DNA of 64,000 nt from Negadavirga shengliensis (GTDB lineage Bacteria > Bacteroidota > Bacteroidia > Cytophagales > Cyclobacteriaceae): the NCBI RefSeq assembly GCF_042652345.1, contig NZ_JBHSJJ010000002.1, forward strand, positions 434,001 to 498,000. Direction: 5' to 3'. Shown one piece after another: positions 1 through 8,270 of this stretch. Positions within the stretch are counted from its first letter, which is position 1. Every line of letters begins with the position of its first letter. Below the pieces are notes generated by a model that saw only the letters and a list, made by a program, of their open reading frames with translations, searched no databases and was not told where the DNA came from. Both the position numbers and the translations under genes were made by a program.

Positions 1-1345
1 TCCCATCTATGGTTTGGCGCCGTACGCTCATTCTACCATTGAGGTTTTCGCTCCCTCCGCTTACCGAAAGGGTATGGTTTTGCTGGGGAGCGGTTTTCAA
101 CACGCCCAAGTCACCTTTGTCCCAAAATGGGTAAGGCAGCGGATACTCGGGACTGGGGGCGTTTCTTACATATTCCTGGATATATTCTTCCGTGTAGGGC
201 AGAGATCTTCCCGCGTTGGCATGGGCTACATTCTCCAGGCGCAGATAACTCTCCAGATCCATATGTCTGGGCCTGTTGGTCACTTCCTGCAAGGCGTAAT
301 ACCCGTCATACGCCACATTCAATCCTTCTTTTGTCCCCCTTTTTGTGGTGACCAAAATCACGCCATTGGCCGCTCTGGAACCATAAATGGCCGCAGAAGA
401 CGCGTCTTTCAGAACGGTCACTGATTCGATATCATTCGGATTGATATCGTTTATGCGCTGTTCGATCCCATCGACTATTATCAGGGGATTATTGTTTCCC
501 AAAGTGGTAATCCCCCTGATTCTTATGTTAATGTTGTTATTGCCCGGCCGGCCTCCCTGGTCCACCACCGTGACCCCAGGAGCGAATCCCTGCAGGGACT
601 GCTGGAAATCAGCCACCGGCCGGCGTTCCAGCATCTCTCCCGAAACCTGGGCAAGCGAGTTGGTGACGCTTAACCGCTCTTGTACACCGTAACCGACCAC
701 AATCACTTCGTCTAAAGATGCCTGATCTTCTTTTAAAATAATGTTAAAAGTGGTTTGGTTTCCCACCTCGATCCGCTGGGATTGGTAACCTATAAAGGAC
801 ACGACGATAGCGCCACCACTTGGAACCTCAATTTGAAATCTCCCATCTATATCTGTAGCGGTGCCTGTATTCGCACCTTCCACCACGACAGTAGCCCCGG
901 GAATCGGTTCACCGTTTTCATCGGTGACTGTCCCCGACACGATTTGTTCGATCTTTTCAAAGGCCACCCGGGCATCTTCATTATTTGCCCTCCCCACATA
1001 AATAGCGTTGTTTACCTGCTTGAACCTTAAGTCTGTTTTATTGGAAATCTGGGTCAAAATGTCATAAACGGATTGCCTCCCGTTTTCTAAAAGTATCAGT
1101 GGTTGTCCTTCTAAGAGATCATCGGCAAAATTAAAATTATAGCTAGTCTTGGATTCTAAATCCATGAAAACCTCTTTCAGACTCCACTCCTTTTTTGAAA
1201 GCCTAAGAAAGGTTTCGTCTATCGGCTTGATTTGTGCATTGGTGCTGTTAGCGAGCAAGGTCGTCAAAAAAACGCCCTGCAAAATAAAGCCATAAAGAAG
1301 GTGTTTCGATACCATCTTGATTAGGTAAAGTATTTTTCTTTTCAT
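1..1345 (-). CDS. SusC/RagA-family TonB-dependent outer membrane receptor with STN domain (C-terminus outside window)
   Basis: The first 448 codons of a SusC-type TonB-linked porin are read from ATG at 1345 to the window edge. A signal peptide ending near the ANSTNAQ segment is followed by an STN (secretin/TonB N-terminal) domain at about residues 40-105. Next come a carboxypeptidase-regulatory-like beta-sandwich (IPGATVVVEGANTGTATDIDG), the SusC TonB-box-like motif EVIVVGYG, and the plug domain ending in DASSAAIYGSRAANGVI. The STN domain is the part that contacts a FecR anti-sigma factor, which fits the FecR and sigma genes just upstream. It probably imports an oligosaccharide with a SusD partner lying beyond position 1. 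The substrate cannot be told from sequence. Confidence 0.95.
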   Translation of the reverse strand, partial: MKRKILYLIKMVSKHLLYGFILQGVFLTTLLANSTNAQIKPIDETFLRLSKKEWSLKEVFMDLESKTSYNFNFADDLLEGQPLILLENGRQSVYDILTQISNKTDLRFKQVNNAIYVGRANNEDARVAFEKIEQIVSGTVTDENGEPIPGATVVVEGANTGTATDIDGRFQIEVPSGGAIVVSFIGYQSQRIEVGNQTTFNIILKEDQASLDEVIVVGYGVQERLSVTNSLAQVSGEMLERRPVADFQQSLQGFAPGVTVVDQGGRPGNNNINIRIRGITTLGNNNPLIIVDGIEQRINDINPNDIESVTVLKDASSAAIYGSRAANGVILVTTKRGTKEGLNVAYDGYYALQEVTNRPRHMDLESYLRLENVAHANAGRSLPYTEEYIQEYVRNAPSPEYPLPYPFWDKGDLGVLKTAPQQNHTLSVSGGSENLNGRMSVRRQTIDG

Positions 1346-1382
1346 AATTTTGATTGTTTTTTTGAATAAATTTCATTAAAGC

Positions 1383-1432
1383 AACAGGGTAAAACATTTC
1401 ATTTGGCGATGGACTTTTTACCCTGTTTTTTT
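1383..1432. terminator. 12-bp stem-loop between fecR and susC
   Basis: The arms 1383-1394 and 1416-1427 (AACAGGGTAAAA / TTTTACCCTGTT) are perfectly complementary. A run of T follows on the plus strand. On the minus strand, in the direction of the operon, the hairpin stands between fecR and susC with no U-run behind it. It could be a processing or attenuation structure for the susC mRNA, or a terminator for antisense transcription. The stem is seen directly; the role is inference. Confidence 0.5.
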
Positions 1433-1442
1433 AGTTTTTATT

Positions 1443-2495
1443 TCATAGGCTCCTTGATTTTAGGTTTACTTTTTTTCCATCTAATTTGTACTCAAAATCC
1501 ATGGTAAAACTTAATCCGGTGAGAATGTCCTCAAGGCTTTCATTGTTGAAAACTCCGGACACCGTCCGGTTTTTATTGATGCTGCCTTGGATGACAAACT
1601 CCACTCCATACCAGTCCTCCAAAATCCTCAAAATCTCACTGAATTTTTTGTTTTTATAGGATATCCTGCCTTCCTTCCAGGCTGTGACATCATCGGGATT
1701 AAATTTTGAAGCAATCAATCCTTTCGGATTATTCTGGTGATAATTTGCCATTTCACCGGGAGACAGAGCCACTTCATCGGTTGCATGGCTCACGATGACC
1801 GATCCTTCTGTCAAAGCTATTTTAACAGTCTGGTCCCGGGAAAAAGCATTGAAAGCGGTACCCGTGGCAGTGGTCAGTACTGAGCCGGTGTGGACTTTAA
1901 ATGGTCTGTCTTTATCCGGTTCGATGTCAAAAAATGCTTCCCCCTCCAGGTATATCTCCCGGTTTGCGTTACCAAAATCAGAGGAAAAACTGATGGTCGA
2001 CAAGGAATTGACCACTACTTTTGTCTGGTCAGGGAGGGTCAGCCTCAGTTTTTCCCCGGCCTTTGTTTTCTTCTCGATTATTTTTGCTTCTGTATATTCT
2101 GCAAGGGATTCAACTTTATTTTGGGAAAACATGCCTTCATACAAAAAATATAAACAGAAACCAACCAACAAAAATGCTGCAGCTGACCTTCCCCACAACC
2201 ATACCGGTGATAAGAGGATCGAGCTTTTTTGTTTCTTTTCTTGTCCAAGGGCCTTCGAGTGAATCCTTTCCAACAAGCCAATTTTTTTTTCATTGTCCAC
2301 TTTTTGGAATACACCGGACTTCCAGCGGTCATGAAGCTTTTCCACGATTTCACGTTCCGACCCGGGCTTACCGAGCCATTTCATCACCTCCTTTTTTTCT
2401 TCGGGGGGGGATTGGTTGTTTAAAAATCTTATCAGCTTTTCCTCGTTCAATTTGATCTTTTCTTTCTCACAATACACATGAGGCGAACGATTCAC
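1443..2495 (-). CDS. FecR-family anti-sigma factor
   Basis: A 350-residue inner-membrane anti-sigma factor. A cytoplasmic N-terminal region of about 95 residues should bind the sigma factor. One membrane helix follows at about 100-120, then a periplasmic FecR domain at about 140-240 with motifs such as LPDQTKVVVNSLS and EGEAFFDI, and a C-terminal DUF4974 domain (about 285-348). It lies 80 bp downstream of the ECF sigma gene and just upstream of the STN-bearing susC, the usual order for a transport-controlled signalling circuit. The open frame begins with GTG at 2495. Another GTG at codon 7 is possible, so the exact start is uncertain. Confidence 0.9.
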   Translation of the reverse strand: MNRSPHVYCEKEKIKLNEEKLIRFLNNQSPPEEKKEVMKWLGKPGSEREIVEKLHDRWKSGVFQKVDNEKKIGLLERIHSKALGQEKKQKSSILLSPVWLWGRSAAAFLLVGFCLYFLYEGMFSQNKVESLAEYTEAKIIEKKTKAGEKLRLTLPDQTKVVVNSLSTISFSSDFGNANREIYLEGEAFFDIEPDKDRPFKVHTGSVLTTATGTAFNAFSRDQTVKIALTEGSVIVSHATDEVALSPGEMANYHQNNPKGLIASKFNPDDVTAWKEGRISYKNKKFSEILRILEDWYGVEFVIQGSINKNRTVSGVFNNESLEDILTGLSFTMDFEYKLDGKKVNLKSRSL

Positions 2496-2574
2496 TTAAT
2501 AAAGAATTGAAAAAAAAATTACTTAAAATGTATACCTGGAAACAAAACTTCTCCGAATCTTCTCACGCCTACAA

Positions 2575-3159
2575 TCACCCAAAAAATAACAATACCCCTA
2601 TCCCTGCAAAAGTCTTATGCACCAGTTCGCCTTTCAAAAACTTTGTGGCCAGATAAATATGGTGTTCAATGGTTCTTTTGGAAAGGTTGAGCCTTAAGGC
2701 GATTTCGCCATTGCTGAGTCCTTCCATTTTACTTAACATAAAAACCTCCTGCTGTACCCTTGGCAAATTTTTAATAAGGCCAATGGCTGTCTCTTCCAGT
2801 TCTTTATAACTAATATCCTCTATGATGTTTTGGGAACTTATCGCCATTTCTTCCGGGATTTCCTCAAGCTTACAGTTATTTCTCCTGTCCCTGATCCGGT
2901 TGAGAAGATGGTTTTTTACGGATTGGAACAGGTAAGACCTGAAGTTTTTGGACTCGTCTAAAGTTTTTCTCTTCTCCCAGATTTTTATAAAAATTTCCTG
3001 TACGGTTTCTTCCGCTTCCCTTTCATCCAAAAGATAAGACTTTGCAAAACCCAACAGCTTTTCCATATACCTGAAATACAGCTCGTCAAAAGCTTTTATG
3101 TCTCCCTGCCTAAGGGATTTAACAAGATCACTTTCAATATGATCAATCAAGGGTCTCAC
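2575..3159 (-). CDS. ECF-type RNA polymerase sigma factor
   Basis: A sigma-70 family ECF factor with region 2 (about DELYFRYMEKLLGFAKSYL through VQEIFIKIWEKR) and region 4 (the helix-turn-helix in LSNGEIALRLNLSKRTIEHHI). It belongs to the Bacteroidota sigma group that works with FecR proteins and drives the adjacent susC/susD transcription. The open frame extends upstream to a TTG at 3252, giving 225 residues. The GTG at 3159 gives 194 residues, which is normal for the family and is preferred here. A hydrophobic C-terminal tail is visible, as is common in this group. Confidence 0.9.
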   Translation of the reverse strand: MRPLIDHIESDLVKSLRQGDIKAFDELYFRYMEKLLGFAKSYLLDEREAEETVQEIFIKIWEKRKTLDESKNFRSYLFQSVKNHLLNRIRDRRNNCKLEEIPEEMAISSQNIIEDISYKELEETAIGLIKNLPRVQQEVFMLSKMEGLSNGEIALRLNLSKRTIEHHIYLATKFLKGELVHKTFAGIGVLLFFG

Positions 3160-3252
3160 ATGCCAGGCAATAAACAGATCAGGAAAATAAAGATGGCTAA
3201 TTTTCAGGCTTTCCAACAACCCATCACAGTTTTGGCGGATGTTTATGGACAA

Positions 3253-3772
3253 ACCACCGACTAACTTAAAAAATAACTTATAAAAATACGAGCTTATTCC
3301 ATTAAATATGGGTTAAATCTTATTCAGTACCATTATTTACCTTGTTTGTTCCCTCTATGGCGGCATATATTTCTCAACAACCAAGCAGGAAGTTGGAGGT
3401 TATTTCCTTTAACAGCTGCTCTCCTTGATTTAACTCCGGGACGTTTTTGTAAAAAAGCCGCTCCCAAAAGTGTCCGGGAAAGGCTATTTCGAGGCGCGAA
3501 ACGTGGTTTGTGGGGTGGAGCCGTAGGAATCCCCTTACGAAAGGCCCTTCCCCAGCGCACCAGTCCTTTAAAAGGGCTACGGTGACGAACTTTTTCGTCA
3601 TCGCGAGAAGCGGCAACCTTTCGGTTCAATTGACGGAGACGTTACCCGCGCCGAAGCGGTCCCCTGACGGGTGCGTACAGAAAGAGACTGCTTTTCCCGG
3701 TTGGCCGGGATAAACTCCTATCGGTGATGACAGACGGCTTTATTAAACGTTCATACTCCGGGTTTACGTTAT
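3253..3772. other. Intergenic region without a supported gene
   Basis: These roughly 520 bases are richer in G+C than the neighbouring gaps. They contain short overlapping open frames on both strands, none with recognisable protein character. The right half holds a repeat-like element (see 3597-3731). Confidence 0.5.
3597..3731. repeat. Candidate intergenic palindromic repeat with GTCATC ends
   Basis: The segment starts with GTCATCGCGAG and ends with GGTGATGAC, so its termini are inverted copies of GTCATC. Its interior has GC-rich blocks (CCCGGTTGGCCGGG at about 3696). The ends resemble the GTCATTGCGAG-type dispersed intergenic repeats known from several bacterial groups. Only one copy is in the window, so its repetitive nature is inferred from resemblance. 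Confidence 0.4.
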
Positions 3773-5164
3773 TTACCTCACCTGCCACTTCAATAGCTGA
3801 TACCGCTCCCTTAGAACGTTTACTTTTTCCCCATATGATATATCTTCCGCAAGATTCACAGTTTCCTTAGGGTCCTTTTTCAAGTCAAAATATTGTTCAT
3901 ACCCGTGCTCGGTAAAAATCATGTATTTTTCTTCCAGAGAGACCACTCCTTCAATCTTGGGGATTTTTGGGCTTCCCATAAAAGTATGCTCATAAAAGAA
4001 ATCCCCGCGGCTGGTCCCTCCACCATTTATCAATGTGATCAGGTCCTGCCCTTGCATGCTTTCAGGTATATTCTGGCCTGCTAACCGAAGGATAGTGGGG
4101 GCAACATCAATGTTCAGGACAATTTCTTCCGATACGCTGCCTTTCCTATTGCCCTCTGTTCGCGGATCATAGATAAACAACGGCACCCGAATGGATTCCT
4201 CATGCCCGTACCATTTGCCCGCAAGGCCATGCTCACCCAGGTAAAACCCGTTGTCGCCCATAAATATAATGACCGTGTTGTCCGCCAGGCCCTGGGCTTC
4301 CAACTGATCCATCATCCTGCCTACCATATCATCCACATCGGTGATCAGCCGGTAATAATTCTTCACACTTTCCTGATACATCTTCGGGGTTTTAAAGCGC
4401 AGGTACCAGCGTTCTTTGCCAATGTTGTCATCGGTCCTGAAAAAATCGGGAAAACTTTCCCAATATTTGGGGTCTGCCGTTAAAGGAACGGGAATGCTAT
4501 CCTCTTTATAGTAATCCTTGTACCGCGGGTTAATGATAAACTGCCGGGGATCATTATCCTGTACATGGGGTGCCTTGAAACTCACTGACAGGTTAAACGG
4601 GCCTTTGTCCCCCCAATCTTCCAAAAACCTTTCCACATCCTTTCCGACCTTATCCGTATGGTGGATATAATTCCCGTCCCCGTCTGTCATCTCATAATCC
4701 GGTTGCCCCTTGTCAGATCCTGCCCAGAAGTCGAATTTTCCAGCAGGCTGTTCCTTGGGATTACCCACCCCAAATTTACCGACAAACCCTATGTTGTAAC
4801 CTGCCTTTTTGAGGATCATGGGATAAGTTTGTTCAAAGGCTTCTTCGGAAAAACTGGTTTGGAAGTCTTCGATCCCGTGACGGGACATGTACTGACCGGA
4901 AAAAAAACTTGCCCTGCTTACCGCACAGATGGAGGTGGTCACGTAGGCGTTTTTGAAAAGCACCCCCTCCCCTGCCAGCCGGTCAAGATTCGGTGTCTGA
5001 ATAATGTTATTGCCCATAATGCCCAACGCGTCCCAACGCTGATCATCGGTCAAGAGGAAAATAATATTGGGTTTCCCAAGATCCTCCTGTGGTTGCTTTT
5101 CAGTTTTGCATCCCAGGGAAACAAGACAAAGCGACAGATAAGAAAAAAAGATGACGGTTTTCAT
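3773..5164 (-). CDS. S1-family (formylglycine-dependent) sulfatase, lipoprotein
   Basis: A 463-residue arylsulfatase-type enzyme that would release sulfate from a sulfated glycan. The N-terminus looks like a lipoprotein signal (hydrophobic stretch ending LGC at about residues 17-19). PNIIFLLTDDQ carries the first metal-binding aspartates. CAVSRASFFSG is the formylglycine site, with Val where Pro or Ala is usual but the Arg kept. FMGDNGFYLGEHG provides the later Asp/Asn metal ligands. It follows the 5377-6714 sulfatase and the SusCD pair on the same strand, after a gap of about 210 bp, and so probably belongs to the same sulfated-polysaccharide locus. The specific substrate is not assignable from sequence alone. 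Confidence 0.93.
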   Translation of the reverse strand: MKTVIFFSYLSLCLVSLGCKTEKQPQEDLGKPNIIFLLTDDQRWDALGIMGNNIIQTPNLDRLAGEGVLFKNAYVTTSICAVSRASFFSGQYMSRHGIEDFQTSFSEEAFEQTYPMILKKAGYNIGFVGKFGVGNPKEQPAGKFDFWAGSDKGQPDYEMTDGDGNYIHHTDKVGKDVERFLEDWGDKGPFNLSVSFKAPHVQDNDPRQFIINPRYKDYYKEDSIPVPLTADPKYWESFPDFFRTDDNIGKERWYLRFKTPKMYQESVKNYYRLITDVDDMVGRMMDQLEAQGLADNTVIIFMGDNGFYLGEHGLAGKWYGHEESIRVPLFIYDPRTEGNRKGSVSEEIVLNIDVAPTILRLAGQNIPESMQGQDLITLINGGGTSRGDFFYEHTFMGSPKIPKIEGVVSLEEKYMIFTEHGYEQYFDLKKDPKETVNLAEDISYGEKVNVLRERYQLLKWQVR

Positions 5165-5376
5165 TATGTATCAATTTAGAAAGTTTGATTAGTTGAATAC
5201 ATGGCACGTCCCCAACCGGTTTCCTAACATACCCCTTTAACAGTTTATAATCAAGGGAAATACCTGTTGGATAGAGAGGTTTATTTTATTATGTACCGGA
5301 GTGAACTAAAAGCATACCGGGATTTCACCCCCTGCTTTCAGTTCACCGCAACAGAAAATGCAAGAACCCATCGGGT

Positions 5377-6714
5377 TTATCTTTGCCACCAGTTGTCCAG
5401 TTCCCGCATCAATTCCTGTACAACTTCAGGGCGGTTTAAAGCGAGATTTTCACGCTCCGTTGGATCCTGGATAATGTTGTATAGCAATGTCTCCTGGTTT
5501 TCCTTATTGGCAACATCCGGAACAATCATTTTCCAGGGCGTGCTGATTACGATTCTGCTTTCCAGTGTTTTTTCCGGTTGGTCCACGTGGATCATATCAT
5601 GGGAAAAATCCAAGCTAAAGATCATTTTTCGCTCTTCCAAAGCTTTTTGGTCCATTACGTTAATTCCCGGCATAGCAGGGAGGGGATCCATACCCACCGC
5701 TGCCAAGGTGGTTGTTACCATATCGATACTGCTCGTTAGATTTTCGGTGTCCATTCGCGGTGTAATTCTCTTGGGCCACTTGTAAATAATGGGGGTTCGG
5801 ATTCCCATATCCTGCGGGTCCTGTTTGGAGCCGGAGACGTACCTGTTAGGTTGGTCAGGGTCCTGTATCCATCCATTGTCTGTTACGAAAACCACCAGCG
5901 TGTTTTCCGTCAAACCTTTTTCTTCCACCCTGTCCAATAATTGCCCCACGGTGATGTCAAGCCATTCACACATGGCCCAATAGGCAGCAACCGCTTTTGT
6001 AGGGGCTTTAGCTAAGTACTTCTGCAATAGAGAATCGGGCGGATTATGAGGAGAATGGGGTAAAAAAGGTGCATACCAAATAAAAAACGGCTTATTTTCT
6101 TCAATGGCTTCGTCCATAAAATCGAAAATGGGCTCCATACCTTCTCTTCCGATTTTCAAACCTTCATCACCATGCCTGCCTCCTTTTGCGGGATTTCCAT
6201 GCGTCATTCCGTGGGTAAATCCACCTTCTTTCCAATGGCCACCCCACCATTTTCCCGACTGAAACGATAAATAACCCAATTTTTTTAACAACATCGGAAC
6301 AGTAGGGTGTTTTTGAAATTCATCCAGGTAGTTTCTGTACAACCTGGACCTGGCCAATTGCCAATCGCTTCTGTATCTCTCCCCTTCAAATTCAAATGCT
6401 GGGTCATTCCCGGTAATCCCATGTTGTTGGGGATATAATCCCGTGATGATGGAAGCCAATGATGGGCTGCAAAGCGGGGCAGTGACATAGCCGCGTGTAA
6501 AGGTGAGGCCTTCTTCTGCCAGTTTATCGATATGGGGTGTTTCTATATGTGAGTGTCCCATAAAACCAAAGTCCTTCCAGGATTGGTCATCGGATAGGAT
6601 ATAAATGATATTGGGTTTATCCTCCTGTCCATAAGCTCGTCCTGCCATGGTGACGAAAACTGATAGGATTAAAAACAGAAATATTTCGGATTGTTTTTTT
6701 ATTTCTTTTTTCAT
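5377..6714 (-). CDS. S1-family sulfatase with atypical Cys-Ser-Pro-Ser-Leu maturation motif
   Basis: A 445-residue secreted sulfatase with a signal peptide ending about AYGQ. PNIIYILSDDQSW gives the first metal ligands, and FVTDNGW the later ones. The maturation site reads CSPSLASIITG: the Cys and Pro of the formylglycine motif are present, but the usual Arg is Leu. The gene starts 28 bp after the SusD stop, so it is very likely co-transcribed with susC/susD. It should act on a sulfated carbohydrate bound or imported by that pair. Whether formylglycine-generating enzyme accepts the Leu variant cannot be decided here. Confidence 0.9.
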   Translation of the reverse strand: MKKEIKKQSEIFLFLILSVFVTMAGRAYGQEDKPNIIYILSDDQSWKDFGFMGHSHIETPHIDKLAEEGLTFTRGYVTAPLCSPSLASIITGLYPQQHGITGNDPAFEFEGERYRSDWQLARSRLYRNYLDEFQKHPTVPMLLKKLGYLSFQSGKWWGGHWKEGGFTHGMTHGNPAKGGRHGDEGLKIGREGMEPIFDFMDEAIEENKPFFIWYAPFLPHSPHNPPDSLLQKYLAKAPTKAVAAYWAMCEWLDITVGQLLDRVEEKGLTENTLVVFVTDNGWIQDPDQPNRYVSGSKQDPQDMGIRTPIIYKWPKRITPRMDTENLTSSIDMVTTTLAAVGMDPLPAMPGINVMDQKALEERKMIFSLDFSHDMIHVDQPEKTLESRIVISTPWKMIVPDVANKENQETLLYNIIQDPTERENLALNRPEVVQELMRELDNWWQR

Positions 6715-6742
6715 GATTTAAGTTCTATTAAGGCTATGGATA

Positions 6743-8227
6743 TCAATAACCGGGATTTTGGTCCAATCTATTGATCAAAATTTGTTCTGCTGGAATCGGA
6801 GCCAAGAGCTTATTCGAAGTAACATTGAACGAAGCGTCAAAAAGGAAAGGTTTCATGGCTTTTTCCCTGATGCCATGTTCAGACATGACCTCAAGGGCTT
6901 TGCCTGTTCTTTTCAGATCATACCATCTTTGGTTTTCAAAACAAAACTCAACCTGCCTTTCCTTTAGAATCAGTTCCTGGAGCTCCGTTTGGCCATATCC
7001 TGAAAGCGGTTCCGTTAACCCGGCCCTACTGCGTACCATTTCAACATAAGGAATGGCTTCTCCTGTCCTTCCCTGTTCGTTCAGGACTTCCGCATACATC
7101 AGCAACACATCCGAATAGCGCAAGATGGGCAAGTTGTCCCCACAACGGTCATCGGGAGCCGAAACCGGGGGCTTGAATTTACCACAATATGACAATTCCC
7201 TGATTTCCCCATCCCAATCTTCACCGGTCCAGGTATTGATAGAGACGGCTTTTCTGTTATCCCCATCTTCAAAGGCCTCTATCAAATCCCGGGTTGGAAT
7301 ATTCCAGCCGGCCGATATCATATTGATATTTGGCCGGTTGGTAATTTCCCCTTCAGAACTCCATGGAGCAAACATGAAAATGAACCTGTTCGATAATTCC
7401 CTGTTGTTTTCCGAATATTGAACCGCAAAAATGGTTTCCGAAAAATCCGGATTGGAAGGATCAAAAAGGCTTGCGTAATTCTGGAGCAATGAATAATTGT
7501 TTGAGTCAATCACTTCTTTCAGGTTATTTCCCGCATCAGAATAATTCTTAAGGGTCAAATGGACTTTTCCCAACAGGGCAAGCGCAGCGTATTTGTTAGC
7601 TCTGCCGTTTTCATGAACATTTGCCGCATTCGAAAAAAAATGGACCGACTGGTTAAGGTCGCTGATGATATTCTGATATATCTCATCTTCAGGGGATCTT
7701 TTTATGTCTACTGCTTCTTGGGATGTTATGGGTTTAGTGACCAAAGGCACACCTCCGAATTGCCTCACCAGATTAAAATAATAAAGAGCTCTTAAAAAAA
7801 GGGCTTCGCCAGCGGACCTGTTTTTATAGGCTTCGTTGGACCAGGTAACGTCAGGGCGATCCAATTCAAACAGTAATTTGTTGCATCTTGTGATGCCGTT
7901 GTAAGATTGGTCCCAGAAGCTACTATACCCTCTATTATCTGCTGTTATAATAAATTGGTCAATTACTCCCCTGACGGCTTCTCCTGTCCGAATATTATAC
8001 TGAAAACTTGTGTTATCGGAAATCAATTCAGCCAACACCCAATGAAGGTCCTTTTCATAATTTCTCATGGGAACATAGCATCCGTTTGCCAATAAAATAA
8101 ACTCCTCCTGAGTTTGGTAGAAATTCCCTTCGTTCAAGGTCGTTTCTGGATACAAGTCCAGAAAGTCATCTGAGCAGGAAGACATCAAAATGCCTATTAT
8201 GCTTATTATATATATTAATTTTCTCAT
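6743..8227 (-). CDS. SusD/RagB-family outer-membrane glycan-binding lipoprotein
   Basis: 494 residues with a lipobox (LMSSC at about residues 14-18), followed by the alpha-helical TPR-like SusD fold: FYQTQEEF near the N-terminus, ALFLRALYYFNLVRQFGGVPLVT at about 145, and the C-terminal LILKERQVEFCFENQRWYDLKRTG signature. It forms the lid of the SusC porin encoded directly upstream (43 bp gap). It captures the oligosaccharide at the cell surface. The two sulfatases downstream suggest a sulfated ligand, which is an inference from context. Confidence 0.96.
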   Translation of the reverse strand: MRKLIYIISIIGILMSSCSDDFLDLYPETTLNEGNFYQTQEEFILLANGCYVPMRNYEKDLHWVLAELISDNTSFQYNIRTGEAVRGVIDQFIITADNRGYSSFWDQSYNGITRCNKLLFELDRPDVTWSNEAYKNRSAGEALFLRALYYFNLVRQFGGVPLVTKPITSQEAVDIKRSPEDEIYQNIISDLNQSVHFFSNAANVHENGRANKYAALALLGKVHLTLKNYSDAGNNLKEVIDSNNYSLLQNYASLFDPSNPDFSETIFAVQYSENNRELSNRFIFMFAPWSSEGEITNRPNINMISAGWNIPTRDLIEAFEDGDNRKAVSINTWTGEDWDGEIRELSYCGKFKPPVSAPDDRCGDNLPILRYSDVLLMYAEVLNEQGRTGEAIPYVEMVRSRAGLTEPLSGYGQTELQELILKERQVEFCFENQRWYDLKRTGKALEVMSEHGIREKAMKPFLFDASFNVTSNKLLAPIPAEQILINRLDQNPGY

Positions 8228-8270
8228 GTCTTTGTATTTTAATGGTTGCGCTGGGCATGAATCTGTGATT

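Noticed and set aside
3333..3629. Short Arg-rich frames in the 3.3-3.7 kb gap
   Set aside because: The translations are low-complexity and overlap on both strands, as expected from a GC-rich repeat-like segment rather than a gene.
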